The position numbers were made by a program, and so were the translations under genes. A DNA stretch of 64,000 bases. Origin: Chloroherpetonaceae bacterium (GTDB lineage: Bacteria; Bacteroidota; Chlorobiia; Chlorobiales; Thermochlorobacteraceae). The number at the start of each line of letters is the position of its first letter. Within the stretch, counting starts at the first letter, position 1. Under the pieces are notes generated by a model. It made no database searches and had not been told where the DNA came from. It saw only the letters and a list, made by a program, of their open reading frames with translations. This document shows, in pieces, positions 45,189 to 53,511 of the stretch. The stretch spans positions 1 through 64,000 of the forward strand of contig JANWWA010000003.1 in assembly GCA_025056565.1 (NCBI GenBank). Reading direction: 5' to 3'.

Positions 45189-45635
45189 TCACTTTGCAAG
45201 TTCTCTTCCGGCATTGCGAAGATACCAGTATCCTTTGTATCGCACAAAGAGCACATCTCTGCCTTTGCGTTCAAAATAGGCACAACTGAATTCATCGTTC
45301 CACTCTGGACTGCGTCCCTTAACTTCTTGCAGCGCCGCTTGGAGTGCTGGCGCATTCATCTTGAACTGTGCTATCAGCGCTTCAAACGAAACCTTAGAAA
45401 GCGTCTGGTCTACATCAGGTGGGTAAAAATAGCGTGCAATGAGGGTGTGGTAGTCTTCGGATTTCAGCAGAGCTAACATTGAGTCAATTGTAGCTTTAAC
45501 TTCCTGTTCTGCTTCAAGCCTTGCCTTGTGTGCAAGAGCCGCATCACGCTGCTTTACTGGATACTGCGCCACGGCCGACTTGGCGAAAGTGGCAAGTAAA
45601 GCGAAGAGTATTGCATAGCTCTGCGGTGTGTGCAT
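45189..45635 (-). CDS. Exported protein of unknown function (148 residues)
   Basis: A small exported protein: signal peptide SYAILFALLATFAKSAVA, cut before QYPVKQR. The mature part is helical at first (AALAHKARLEAEQEVKATI) and then alpha/beta (SMLALLKSEDYHTLIARYF, DVLFVRYKGYWYLRNAG), a pattern seen in NTF2-like folds (tentative). The ATG at 45635 is used; a GTG at 45653 would overlap plsY. No known family is assigned. Confidence 0.6.
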   Translation of the reverse strand: MHTPQSYAILFALLATFAKSAVAQYPVKQRDAALAHKARLEAEQEVKATIDSMLALLKSEDYHTLIARYFYPPDVDQTLSKVSFEALIAQFKMNAPALQAALQEVKGRSPEWNDEFSCAYFERKGRDVLFVRYKGYWYLRNAGRELAK

Positions 45636-45645
45636 CTTCAAGTTG

Positions 45646-46236
45646 CTATCCACCTTTGAAGGCTTCTTTCATTACATCACGGTGTGCGAGCAAGATAAGT
45701 CCTGAGAGAAAAATGATAAAAGGTAAGGCTTCGACTGGCTCAAAGAGTGGCACAATGAGCACAACAGAGACTGTGGCAGCAATGTTGCAGAAGTGTAGTT
45801 TTCGTGAGTATAGCCACGCCAGCACCCAGACAACAAGCCAAGCAATAAGCATAGATTTCATAAAGAGCAACGTGGCACCTGCAGCCGTCGCTAAACCACG
45901 CCCCCCTTTGAAGCCAAGCCAGATGCTGTAGCAATGCCCTAGCACGGCAAAGAAGGTTGCCCACATCTTAGGGGCCAGTGCCTCTTTGCCCGATAATCCC
46001 GTGCTAAAATAAGCGTCTGCTAGTAACACTACGGCGACGCCTTTCAGCGCATCTAAGACGCCCACCGTAATACCAATCGCTTTCGAGCCAGTGACATCGT
46101 AGCTGTTCATCGCACCCACGTTGCCTGTGCCCAGTGTTCGAATGTCTTTGCCCGTCAAGGCTTTGAGAATCAAAAACGCAAAGGGAATAGAGCCGATAAG
46201 GTATGACAAAGCAGCTAAGAGAAATGCATCCCACAT
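45646..46236 (-). CDS. plsY: Glycerol-3-phosphate acyltransferase PlsY
   Basis: A 196-residue inner-membrane protein with five predicted helices, which acylates glycerol-3-phosphate with acyl-phosphate in phospholipid synthesis. Seen are YLIGSIPFAFLILK, DIRTLGTGNVGAMNSYDVTG (the GSGNxGA motif with one Ser to Thr change) and GFKGGRGLATAAG. A longer frame upstream to 46449 is an artefact: the first 71 residues are not PlsY-like. DedA lies just upstream (8 bp) on the same strand. Confidence 0.9.
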   Translation of the reverse strand: MWDAFLLAALSYLIGSIPFAFLILKALTGKDIRTLGTGNVGAMNSYDVTGSKAIGITVGVLDALKGVAVVLLADAYFSTGLSGKEALAPKMWATFFAVLGHCYSIWLGFKGGRGLATAAGATLLFMKSMLIAWLVVWVLAWLYSRKLHFCNIAATVSVVLIVPLFEPVEALPFIIFLSGLILLAHRDVMKEAFKGG

Positions 46237-46244
46237 ATCGGTAT

Positions 46245-46904
46245 TCAGCGTAACGGTGTCTTGTGCGAAACGGTTTTTGCTTTTCTCACCCAGCGATAAA
46301 TCAAAAAGCCAATAAGCGCAAAAACTACGACGGTAAGGAGCGTGCCATAAGTCGTGATATAGTCGCCTAGTGTCTCCCAATTGTCGCCCAGAAGGTAACC
46401 GCCGAAAACCAGCAAGATGTTCCAGCTGACGGCACTGATGGCAGCGCAAAGGTGCGTCAGCAGTGGATTGAGGCGCGAAAACCCAGCGGAAATGGAGATA
46501 ATGGAGCGTGAGCCAGTTAGGAATCGATTCGCAAGAATAAGTCCGTAGCCATACTTTGCAAATCGTGTGCGAATCTCGGGTAAGTGCTCAGCAGGAAAGA
46601 ATCGCTGCACAAGCCGTGCAATGCGTGAATTGAGTTTAGCATTCGGCTCACCGTGAAAGCGCAAGGAAACCCAGTATCCGATGCCATACATAGTAGCAAA
46701 ACCCAACACCGACCCCGCACTTGCCCACATGACGCAAGCAGCAAATGAAAGGTCAGTATGCGGCACGAGTGTGCCAACAAACGCAACCGGCATATCGCCC
46801 GGAATAGGTGGTACGACATTTTCCAGATACGCAATCGTAAAGAGCGAAAGATATATGGCGCTGCTGTCCAGTGTTTTGATAAGTGTGATGATGTCTTCAA
46901 GCAT
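46245..46904 (-). CDS. DedA family membrane protein
   Basis: A 219-residue member of the DedA/SNARE-associated family. It has several membrane helices, the re-entrant PPIPGDMPVAFVG motif near residue 33, and RFAKYGYGLILANRFLTGSRSIISI. Family members are undecaprenyl-phosphate flippases or proton-dependent transporters needed for envelope integrity. It lies between plsY (8 bp) and purC (18 bp) in one direction, so all three may be one transcript. Confidence 0.88.
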   Translation of the reverse strand: MLEDIITLIKTLDSSAIYLSLFTIAYLENVVPPIPGDMPVAFVGTLVPHTDLSFAACVMWASAGSVLGFATMYGIGYWVSLRFHGEPNAKLNSRIARLVQRFFPAEHLPEIRTRFAKYGYGLILANRFLTGSRSIISISAGFSRLNPLLTHLCAAISAVSWNILLVFGGYLLGDNWETLGDYITTYGTLLTVVVFALIGFLIYRWVRKAKTVSHKTPLR

Positions 46905-46922
46905 AATAGTGTGCGATTAATC

Positions 46923-47660
46923 TCAGCCCAAAAGTCGTCGTCTCACTTCTTGATAGGCTTCCTCGACTTTGCCTAAGTCGAATCGGAAGCGGTCTTTGTC
47001 GAGTTTTTCGCCCGTCTGGGCGTCCCAGAGACGGCAGGTGTCGGGGCTAATTTCATCACCGAGCAAAATCTCTGTTCTGCCATCGAGCGTGTGGAATCGC
47101 CCAAACTCTAACTTGAAGTCCACAAGTTTCAAATCTTTTTGTAGAAATAAGTCTTGTAGCACCGCATTGACCTTTGATGCCAGCTGGCGGAGCTTTTCAA
47201 GCTCTTCGCGTGAGGCAAGTCCCAGCACAGCCGCATGGTCATCATTGAGTAGTGGGTCACCCAGTGCGTCGTTTTTGAAGTAGAACTCGATAATTGGCGT
47301 TGGCAATTCATCACCTTCTTTGAAACCGTAGCGCTTGACCAGCGAACCGGCCGCAATGTTGCGCGTGACGACCTCAATTTTGATAATCTCCAGCTTTTTG
47401 CAGAGCATGTCTCGCTCTGAGAGCTTGCTGACAAAATGCGTTGGAATGCCAAAATCAGTCAGGTATGAGAAAAGAAAACACGAAAGTTCATTATTGACGA
47501 TGCCTTTGCCCGCAATCGTGCCGCGCTTTTCGGCATTAAATGCTGTTGCATCGTCTTTGAACTCCTGAATAATGAGCGAGGGATTTGAGGTCGCATAAAC
47601 CTTTTTGGCTTTGCCTTCGTAGAGCAATTCTTTTTTGGCAATGTGAGCAAGTGTGGTCAT
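46923..47660 (-). CDS. purC: Phosphoribosylaminoimidazole-succinocarboxamide synthase
   Basis: A 245-residue PurC (SAICAR synthetase) for purine synthesis. ELLYEGKAKKVYATSNP, FKDDATAFNAEKRGTI, the substrate segment VDFKLEFGRF and LGDEISPDTCRLWDAQTGEK are present. I use the ATG at 47660; the upstream frame to 47690 adds only ten residues. A promoter-like element lies on the minus strand at 47688-47719. Confidence 0.94.
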   Translation of the reverse strand: MTTLAHIAKKELLYEGKAKKVYATSNPSLIIQEFKDDATAFNAEKRGTIAGKGIVNNELSCFLFSYLTDFGIPTHFVSKLSERDMLCKKLEIIKIEVVTRNIAAGSLVKRYGFKEGDELPTPIIEFYFKNDALGDPLLNDDHAAVLGLASREELEKLRQLASKVNAVLQDLFLQKDLKLVDFKLEFGRFHTLDGRTEILLGDEISPDTCRLWDAQTGEKLDKDRFRFDLGKVEEAYQEVRRRLLG

Positions 47661-47687
47661 AGTGGTTTGTGCTTTAACTATGGGCTT

Positions 47688-47719
47688 CAAACTTATAGAT
47701 TCATCTAAGATAATCCAAT
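47688..47719 (-). promoter_or_regulatory. Candidate promoter of purC (TAnnTTTG type)
   Basis: On the minus strand, TAAGTTTG (complement of 47688-47695) is preceded, 20 bp upstream, by ATTG at the TTTG position. This is one mismatch from the form seen upstream of the OmpA gene. It sits 28 bp in front of the chosen ATG. Confidence 0.35.
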
Positions 47720-47888
47720 CCGCTGCGCAGGTGCGGCGGAAGCGGTGCGTAAGGTTGTGCTGCGGCGACCGTCTTTGCTACTGGGAAGGTAAGCGTATCA
47801 CATCAAGCATTACTGCTTCGCTTTTCAGTAAGCGTAGTGTATTTTGGATAGTAGGTTTCTCCCACCGAGTGTGCAAACGACGCTGAGA

Positions 47889-49310
47889 ATGGAATTCTAC
47901 GAGCGAATCAAGCAGGCGCTTGTGGCGCTGTCGAACCTCTCGAATGCATCACTCCGCCAACATCTTTTGGGAGCGCTGTGGGAGACGCTCCGCTCGCATC
48001 ATAGTGTTCCGATGACGGCTGGCGAGGAAGCCACCTTTCTTTACTTCGGTCATGCCGATACGGTGCACTGGCACGGCGACTTCAACCAGTGGGGCGGACA
48101 AAAGGGTATGGTCACCGAAGGCAAGCGACTGGGTAAATCAGACCTCTGGCTTTTGGAAAAGGTGTTTCCGGCTGATGCAAGGCTGGATTACAAAATTGTG
48201 CTCAATCACCGTGAATGGCTCTTGGACCCTGCCAATCCGTATCGGTGCAAAAGTGGCTTCGGCTACAGCTCAGAGCTGCGAATGCCACGCTATGTGTATC
48301 CCATATCCAGTTTGCGCCGACCTGATGTGCCAAGAGGCACAATGAGCGAGACGCTGCGCTTGCAAAGTCGCCATTTGGGCTATGCGGTGGCAATTCAAGT
48401 TTATCTTCCTTTTGGCTATGAGCGACTAAGTCGCCTGCCGGCTCTGTATGTAACCGATGGGCACGAATACGCTGATGATGAAATGGGGGCACTATGCACC
48501 ACACTCGATAACCTGATTTACGACAAGCGCCTTGAACCTGTAGTGGCTGTCTTCATTGACCCGCGCAATCCTGACAACCCGAATGAAAACCGACGGCTTG
48601 AAGAGTATCCAGCAAATCCCAAGTTTCTAAAATTTGTAACCAAAGAGGTTGTGCCGCTAATTGACGCACTGTTCAATACAGATGCAAAGGCTTCAGCACG
48701 TGCTTTTATTGGCACATCGTTTGGCGGTTTGTGTGCAGCCTATGTAGGCATCAAAGCGCCAGATGTGTTCCAGCAAATTGGGGTGCAATCGCCTTCATTT
48801 TGGAAATATCCAGAGATTTTCGAACTCTATGAAAAGTCGCCCCGTTTGCCGCTTAGGATTTACATCAGCTCTGGCACCATTCACGACACTGCGTTGCGAG
48901 CACGCCAGATGCACGATGTGCTTACACGCAAGGGCTATGAGCACTTTTACCGTGAGACCAATGAGAGCCACTCTTGGGGCACATGGCGCGGAACACTGGA
49001 GGAAATGATGCTCTACTTTTTTGGCAAGCCTACTTCTACGCAAGTGCTCAGACCGCGTCCTGAAAATGACACCAATTTCAAGCTCTCCGCAATGCCCGCC
49101 ATAACCCAGATTCATTACACACTTGCCCAGCGAGAAAAAGTAACCATTCAGCTCTATGACCTTTCTGGAAAGGAACTCGGTCGGCTTGCGTGCAAAGCGC
49201 AAAAGCGAGGGCACCACACCGTTGACTTACCCAAGCTTGATGCGGGGCTTTACTTTTATCGCCTGCAAATCGGGGCAATGTGCAAAACGCAGCTCTTCAA
49301 AGTGACATGA
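47889..49310 (+). CDS. Esterase family protein with C-terminal sorting-like domain
   Basis: A 473-residue protein in three parts. Residues about 60-140 resemble the carbohydrate-binding E-set domain of esterase D-like enzymes (HGDFNQWGGQKGMVTEG). Residues 150-385 form an alpha/beta hydrolase domain with nucleophile elbow FIGTSFGGLCAA and a catalytic His in NESHSWGTWRG. The final 70 residues (ITQIHYTLAQREKVTIQLYD ... LDAGLYFYRLQIG) match the type A sorting domain used by the type IX secretion system. No N-terminal signal peptide is seen. ATG at 47889 is used; the upstream frame adds no signal. Confidence 0.8.
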   Translation: MEFYERIKQALVALSNLSNASLRQHLLGALWETLRSHHSVPMTAGEEATFLYFGHADTVHWHGDFNQWGGQKGMVTEGKRLGKSDLWLLEKVFPADARLDYKIVLNHREWLLDPANPYRCKSGFGYSSELRMPRYVYPISSLRRPDVPRGTMSETLRLQSRHLGYAVAIQVYLPFGYERLSRLPALYVTDGHEYADDEMGALCTTLDNLIYDKRLEPVVAVFIDPRNPDNPNENRRLEEYPANPKFLKFVTKEVVPLIDALFNTDAKASARAFIGTSFGGLCAAYVGIKAPDVFQQIGVQSPSFWKYPEIFELYEKSPRLPLRIYISSGTIHDTALRARQMHDVLTRKGYEHFYRETNESHSWGTWRGTLEEMMLYFFGKPTSTQVLRPRPENDTNFKLSAMPAITQIHYTLAQREKVTIQLYDLSGKELGRLACKAQKRGHHTVDLPKLDAGLYFYRLQIGAMCKTQLFKVT

Positions 49311-49343
49311 CACTTTGAGAAAGAAAGGTGCTGGCTGTGCAAA

Positions 49344-51002
49344 CTAATCAGGGAACATTTCCTTGATGCGGCTTTCTACGGCTTCGTGTTTGGCGCGTCC
49401 TTCTTTGTAGCCCATTGCAGCGTAAAACTCTGCGTCATAGTTACGCGTGCGAATCACAACGGGCATTGGCAAGGCATGCCCAAGTATCAAGGCTTGCTGG
49501 CGAGTGTCGAGGCTGGCAAGAATGTTGCGCATCCCACCAGCATTGCTCACACCGCTGAGCGCTGCGTTGATGTCTTTTTCATCCGAAAGCGCTGCGATGA
49601 TTTTTGTGCCAATCTGGCTCAGAATTTCATCGTCAATGCCAGACGGGCGCTGGTCGACCAGCAAAAGTGAGACATAATACTTGCGAAGTTCTCGAGCAAT
49701 TTTGCCAAATGAAGTCTGTGAAGCGGCACGTGGATTTAGAAACTTATGCGCTTCTTCAACAGCGATAACAAGTTGCTTGGGTTTATCCAGTTTGTTCTGG
49801 GTGCGCAAAAAGGTATCGGTTGCGTCTTTGTAGGCTTCCTCTACACGGCGTGTGATCACATTGGCGACAAGCAAGTAGCTAATCATATCTTCATACTTAC
49901 CGAACTCTACCACGACACTCACGCCGCGGCGCAAATCGCTAATGAGGTCATCAATGATATTAAGCTTGCCTGCTTGTGGCTCAAAGTCTAAGAATTTGCA
50001 CTGCGTGCGCAGCCTTTCCATACGTCGCCAGAGCGCTTGCATGGAGGAGTAGAGCAAGTTTTTTCGGTCTGCAAACTGCATAGCTTGCTCAGGGTCGTCC
50101 ATCAGGCGCATAAATTCACCAAGCCAATTTGCACCGAAGGCTTGTTTAAGAATGCTGGTGTATTCTGCAGCAGTCGGATTGAGGCGCAGCTCTTCTTGAA
50201 GAAGCAAAATGTCTTCTGGCTCGATTTGGTCAATGCCGAGCCGGACTTCGCGGTCGCAATGTGCGCCACGTCGGCGCGTGCCTTCAGGGTCAAGCGAGTA
50301 AATCTTAACCTTGCCACGCGACGCAAAGAGCGGCTGCAACCCTTTAACCGACGACTGTCCCTCGCCTTCAAATGTGCCCTTTGTGCCATATTCATTGTGC
50401 ATATCAAAAACCAGTGCAACTGCAGCATCAGTTTTGATAAGTCCAGCAAGCAACAGGCGTGTGATGAAGGTTTTGCCTGTTCCTGTGCGACCAAAGACAG
50501 CGCTGCTGCGCTCAGCAAAGCGCTCCATATCCAAGCAAACAGGCTGCTTCATATCGAGCGGCGTGCCAATGAAGAAATACTTGCGCCCTTGCGCTGCATT
50601 CTGTGACTCCGATCCAAACACAAGCGCAATATCGTCATCAGTGGCTTCAGCTACAGAAGCAAAGTGAGATGGAATCGTTTTCACTGGCTCCAAAATGGCA
50701 GGACGAGCGTGCTTGTCGCACATCAGCATTGGACGCAGCGACACAACCGTATAAGCCAATGAGCCTGAGACAACCTGCCGAATAAGGTCATGCTGAAAGT
50801 CTGGCGGATTGGAAAGCAGACTATCGTTGCTGGCAGCAAGGCGAATGTCGGTAATGATGGAAAAGAAGTCATACTGCCTGCCTTCCACAACTAAAAACTT
50901 CCCTGCTTTGATGCTCTCGAGAGGCACATGCTCCAAGAGCTTCATTTCCAATCCTTCCAGCAAAGAACCACGAATAACTTTGCCCAGTATGGTTCTATCC
51001 AT
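49344..51002 (-). CDS. HerA-like ATPase (DUF87 family)
   Basis: A 552-residue ATPase of the HerA/FtsK superfamily. An N-terminal beta-barrel (about 1-130) precedes the P-loop AVFGRTGTGKTFITRLLLAG, the Walker B IAVEEAHKFLNPRAASQTSF and DQRPSGIDDEILSQIGTKI. HerA enzymes translocate DNA, usually with the nuclease NurA, which is not nearby. It is preceded, 18 bp upstream on the same strand, by a protein with a histone-like tail, suggesting a DNA-linked pair (inference). Confidence 0.82.
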   Translation of the reverse strand: MDRTILGKVIRGSLLEGLEMKLLEHVPLESIKAGKFLVVEGRQYDFFSIITDIRLAASNDSLLSNPPDFQHDLIRQVVSGSLAYTVVSLRPMLMCDKHARPAILEPVKTIPSHFASVAEATDDDIALVFGSESQNAAQGRKYFFIGTPLDMKQPVCLDMERFAERSSAVFGRTGTGKTFITRLLLAGLIKTDAAVALVFDMHNEYGTKGTFEGEGQSSVKGLQPLFASRGKVKIYSLDPEGTRRRGAHCDREVRLGIDQIEPEDILLLQEELRLNPTAAEYTSILKQAFGANWLGEFMRLMDDPEQAMQFADRKNLLYSSMQALWRRMERLRTQCKFLDFEPQAGKLNIIDDLISDLRRGVSVVVEFGKYEDMISYLLVANVITRRVEEAYKDATDTFLRTQNKLDKPKQLVIAVEEAHKFLNPRAASQTSFGKIARELRKYYVSLLLVDQRPSGIDDEILSQIGTKIIAALSDEKDINAALSGVSNAGGMRNILASLDTRQQALILGHALPMPVVIRTRNYDAEFYAAMGYKEGRAKHEAVESRIKEMFPD

Positions 51003-51020
51003 TGTTCCTTCACTCCATAG

Positions 51021-51821
51021 TTATTTTTTCTTCAACCTTGTCGCTTTCGCCTTTGATGCGCTCTGTTTCTGCTTAGTAGCGGCTGCTGATTTGGTCGATT
51101 GCTTAACTTGGCGCTTCGCTAAGGTAGATTTTGCACTGGCTTTTGTGCGGGCTGCTGGAGCTGCTTTCTTCTTAGCTGATGCAGTGCGTTTTGAGGACGG
51201 TGAAGCAACTTTGCCTGAGGAAGCCTTGACGGCTTTTTTCGCGGTTTTCTTCTTTGCTTGTGCTGCAGCTGATTGTCTAGCAGCCAATTTCTTAGAAGCG
51301 GCGCGTGATGCTTTGGCAGTCGCAGGTGTAGCGGGAGGCAATTCCTTAGAACGCCCGTTGATAATTTCTTCGGTAAGTGCCTCAGCAAGAGCACGCGCTT
51401 CTTGCTCTTCCTCATGCTCTGGTGCAGGCTTCTGCTGATGTGATTGCTGCACATACCGCACAAACGCAGCGTGTAGCTCATGCGCCAATTCTTTGTCGTC
51501 ACTTTCTAACGCTTGAAAGTAGTGCTGCGCCATTCCAATTCCAGTGTCCAGCACTGTGCCTGACTCATAGACAGCGCCCATCTCAACATTTACAATCCAA
51601 ACATCATACTTTGGCTCACTGTCCTCATCGTTCTCATAGACTTGATAAAACTCACAGTGCGCAATGCCTGCTTCACCTTCAGTTATGAACATGTCTTCAA
51701 TGGACTTCGGCGCCTTGCCAAACCACTTCGGATAGGCATCGAAGAGTTGCGCACGCTGCACTTCGGAGAGTTCTTCAAGGTTATCGGGGGTAACGTCGAG
51801 CTTCTTTTCAAATCTAAGCAT
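51021..51821 (-). CDS. Protein with histone H1-like lysine/alanine-rich C-terminal tail
   Basis: A 266-residue protein. Residues 1-145 are acidic to neutral and alpha/beta (FEKKLDVTPDNLEELSEVQR ... IVNVEMGAVYESGTVLDTG). The tail of about 110 residues is built from Lys, Ala, Ser and Thr repeats (AAQAKKKTAKKAVKASSGKV; KRTASAKKKAAPAARTKASA), as in histone H1-like HC1 proteins, and would bind DNA non-specifically. The first domain is not recognised. It is encoded just before the HerA-like ATPase gene and on the same strand, with 18 bp between. Confidence 0.7.
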   Translation of the reverse strand: MLRFEKKLDVTPDNLEELSEVQRAQLFDAYPKWFGKAPKSIEDMFITEGEAGIAHCEFYQVYENDEDSEPKYDVWIVNVEMGAVYESGTVLDTGIGMAQHYFQALESDDKELAHELHAAFVRYVQQSHQQKPAPEHEEEQEARALAEALTEEIINGRSKELPPATPATAKASRAASKKLAARQSAAAQAKKKTAKKAVKASSGKVASPSSKRTASAKKKAAPAARTKASAKSTLAKRQVKQSTKSAAATKQKQSASKAKATRLKKK

Positions 51822-52091
51822 AGCGAAAAATGGTTGGTTGCTGCACCGTCGCCATATAGGTGCAGAGGAATTTAGCCGAAAGAAAATACATCTTAGCTAA
51901 ATCATTTCGCAAAGTATCGCCTGCTTGAAGGCAGCGGTGTTTCAAACCCTCGGAGCGTGCTGCCTACCCGACCCTTCTGCAGCTTAAAAAATCGTCCAAA
52001 ACGACTACTGAGCTACTCAAAACGGCTGCAGTAAAGGCGGAAGGCAGTGTAACTTGCTCCTGCAACTCATAAACCTTTTGGGAGTGCAAGT

Positions 52092-53243
52092 ATGAAGTGC
52101 GATGTAGCAGTTATTGGCGGAGGGCCGGGCGGCGCAACGGCAGCAAACGAGCTGGCTAAAGCAGGCGTTGATGTCGTGTTGATTGAGCGCAACCTTAACA
52201 ATGCAAAACCTTGCGGGGGCGCAATTCCACTGGGCTTAATTGAGGAGTTTGAGATTCCAGATGAGCTGGTGGAGCGCAAGGTAACACAAATGGCGGTGCG
52301 CTCGCCGAAAGGACGCATCATTGAAATGTCAATGCCAAACGGGTATGTCGGAATGGTGCGCCGTGAGCGATTTGATAAGTTCTTGCGGGAGCGCGCGGCA
52401 CAGTCGGGTGCCGAACTGCTCGAAGCGAAAATGCAGAGCGTAAAAGCAGTAGGAGACGGCTACACCATTTCAGTCGATGCAACCGGTCAAGGCATCTCGC
52501 AAATTCAGGCGAAGTTTGTGCTCGGTGCCGACGGAGCAAACTCCAAAACCGCACACGACCTGTCTTTTCCACCCAATGAATTCAAAGCAGTCGCTCTTCA
52601 GCAGCGCTTCCACTATGCGCCTGAGCTGGCGCGATACCAAAATCTGGTGGAGATTTGGTTCGATGGAGAAGTCTCACCCGATTTTTATGCGTGGGTGTTT
52701 CCAAAAGCCGACCATATTGCCGTAGGCACAGGCACTGAAGATACACGTGGCAACATCAAACAACTGCAAAAACGCTTCCGCGAAAAGCTCCAGCTTCACA
52801 TGGAGCCTTACTATGAAGAAGCGGCTAAAATTCCAATGCATCCACGCAAGCTCTTTGCGCGTGACACTGTCGCACTCATCGGCGATGCAGCAGGACTGGT
52901 AACCCCCTCTAACGGCGAAGGCATTTTCTTTGCGATGAAAAGCGGTAAGATGGCGGCTCACACTTTGCTGGATATTCTTGCCAAAAGAGAGCAATCTCTC
53001 TCGAGATACGAGAAAACCTTCCGTAGAACTTATTTCACGATATATGCAGGCTTAGCTCTCCTGCAATGGGTGTATTATCGCAACGACCGCTTGCGCGAAA
53101 GTTTCGTAGCAATCTGCGAAGACAAGCACGTGCAGCAAATTACCTTCGACTCTTATCTCTACAAGAAAATGGTGCCAGCCCCGCTTTGGGTGCAGGCCAA
53201 AATCACGGCAAAAAATCTCTACCACCTTGTGCGGGGGCACTAA
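52092..53243 (+). CDS. bchP: Geranylgeranyl reductase (BchP/ChlP family)
   Basis: A 383-residue FAD enzyme. N-terminal [40 protein letters not shown], the [11 protein letters not shown] segment, [20 protein letters not shown] and the long C-terminal helix region ending [17 protein letters not shown] are characteristic of the reductase that saturates the geranylgeranyl tail of (bacterio)chlorophyll to phytol. This points to a phototroph. No other bacteriochlorophyll gene is in the window, so archaeal-lipid-type or quinone-tail reductases of the same family are the alternative. Divergent from the histone-tail gene, separated by 270 bp. Confidence 0.85.
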   Translation: MKCDVAVIGGGPGGATAANELAKAGVDVVLIERNLNNAKPCGGAIPLGLIEEFEIPDELVERKVTQMAVRSPKGRIIEMSMPNGYVGMVRRERFDKFLRERAAQSGAELLEAKMQSVKAVGDGYTISVDATGQGISQIQAKFVLGADGANSKTAHDLSFPPNEFKAVALQQRFHYAPELARYQNLVEIWFDGEVSPDFYAWVFPKADHIAVGTGTEDTRGNIKQLQKRFREKLQLHMEPYYEEAAKIPMHPRKLFARDTVALIGDAAGLVTPSNGEGIFFAMKSGKMAAHTLLDILAKREQSLSRYEKTFRRTYFTIYAGLALLQWVYYRNDRLRESFVAICEDKHVQQITFDSYLYKKMVPAPLWVQAKITAKNLYHLVRGH

Positions 53244-53511
53244 GCCACGCTTGTGTGTGCAGCAGAAGTGCTCCTTCCCCTTGATTCTACAATTTCGCAG
53301 TGCAGCAGGGCAAGAGGGGTGGTAGCGCAAAGAGACGATTGCACTCCACCTGCTTGCTCAGGTGCACAGCGTCAAGGCTCTGAGCGACCGCTGTGTGTGT
53401 GGTCGTTTAGTGCTGCATTGTCGGTCTGTCTCAGCTATGGCTGGCTCCACCTTTTCAAACCCGAAAAAATCCCTATCTTTAAAGTTTCACAACTTAAACA
53501 ATGCCCGAACT

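Noticed and set aside
45521-45931. A 136-codon plus-strand frame over plsY and its neighbour
   Set aside because: It is opposite two well-supported minus-strand genes.
50037-50606. A 189-codon plus-strand frame over the HerA-like gene
   Set aside because: The minus-strand gene is a clear ATPase; the plus frame is a shadow rich in Cys and His.
53362-53511. N-terminal extension of lpxC/fabZ from 53362
   Set aside because: The 50 residues are unlike LpxC, whose family start is MLAYQRTIKREV at 53512.
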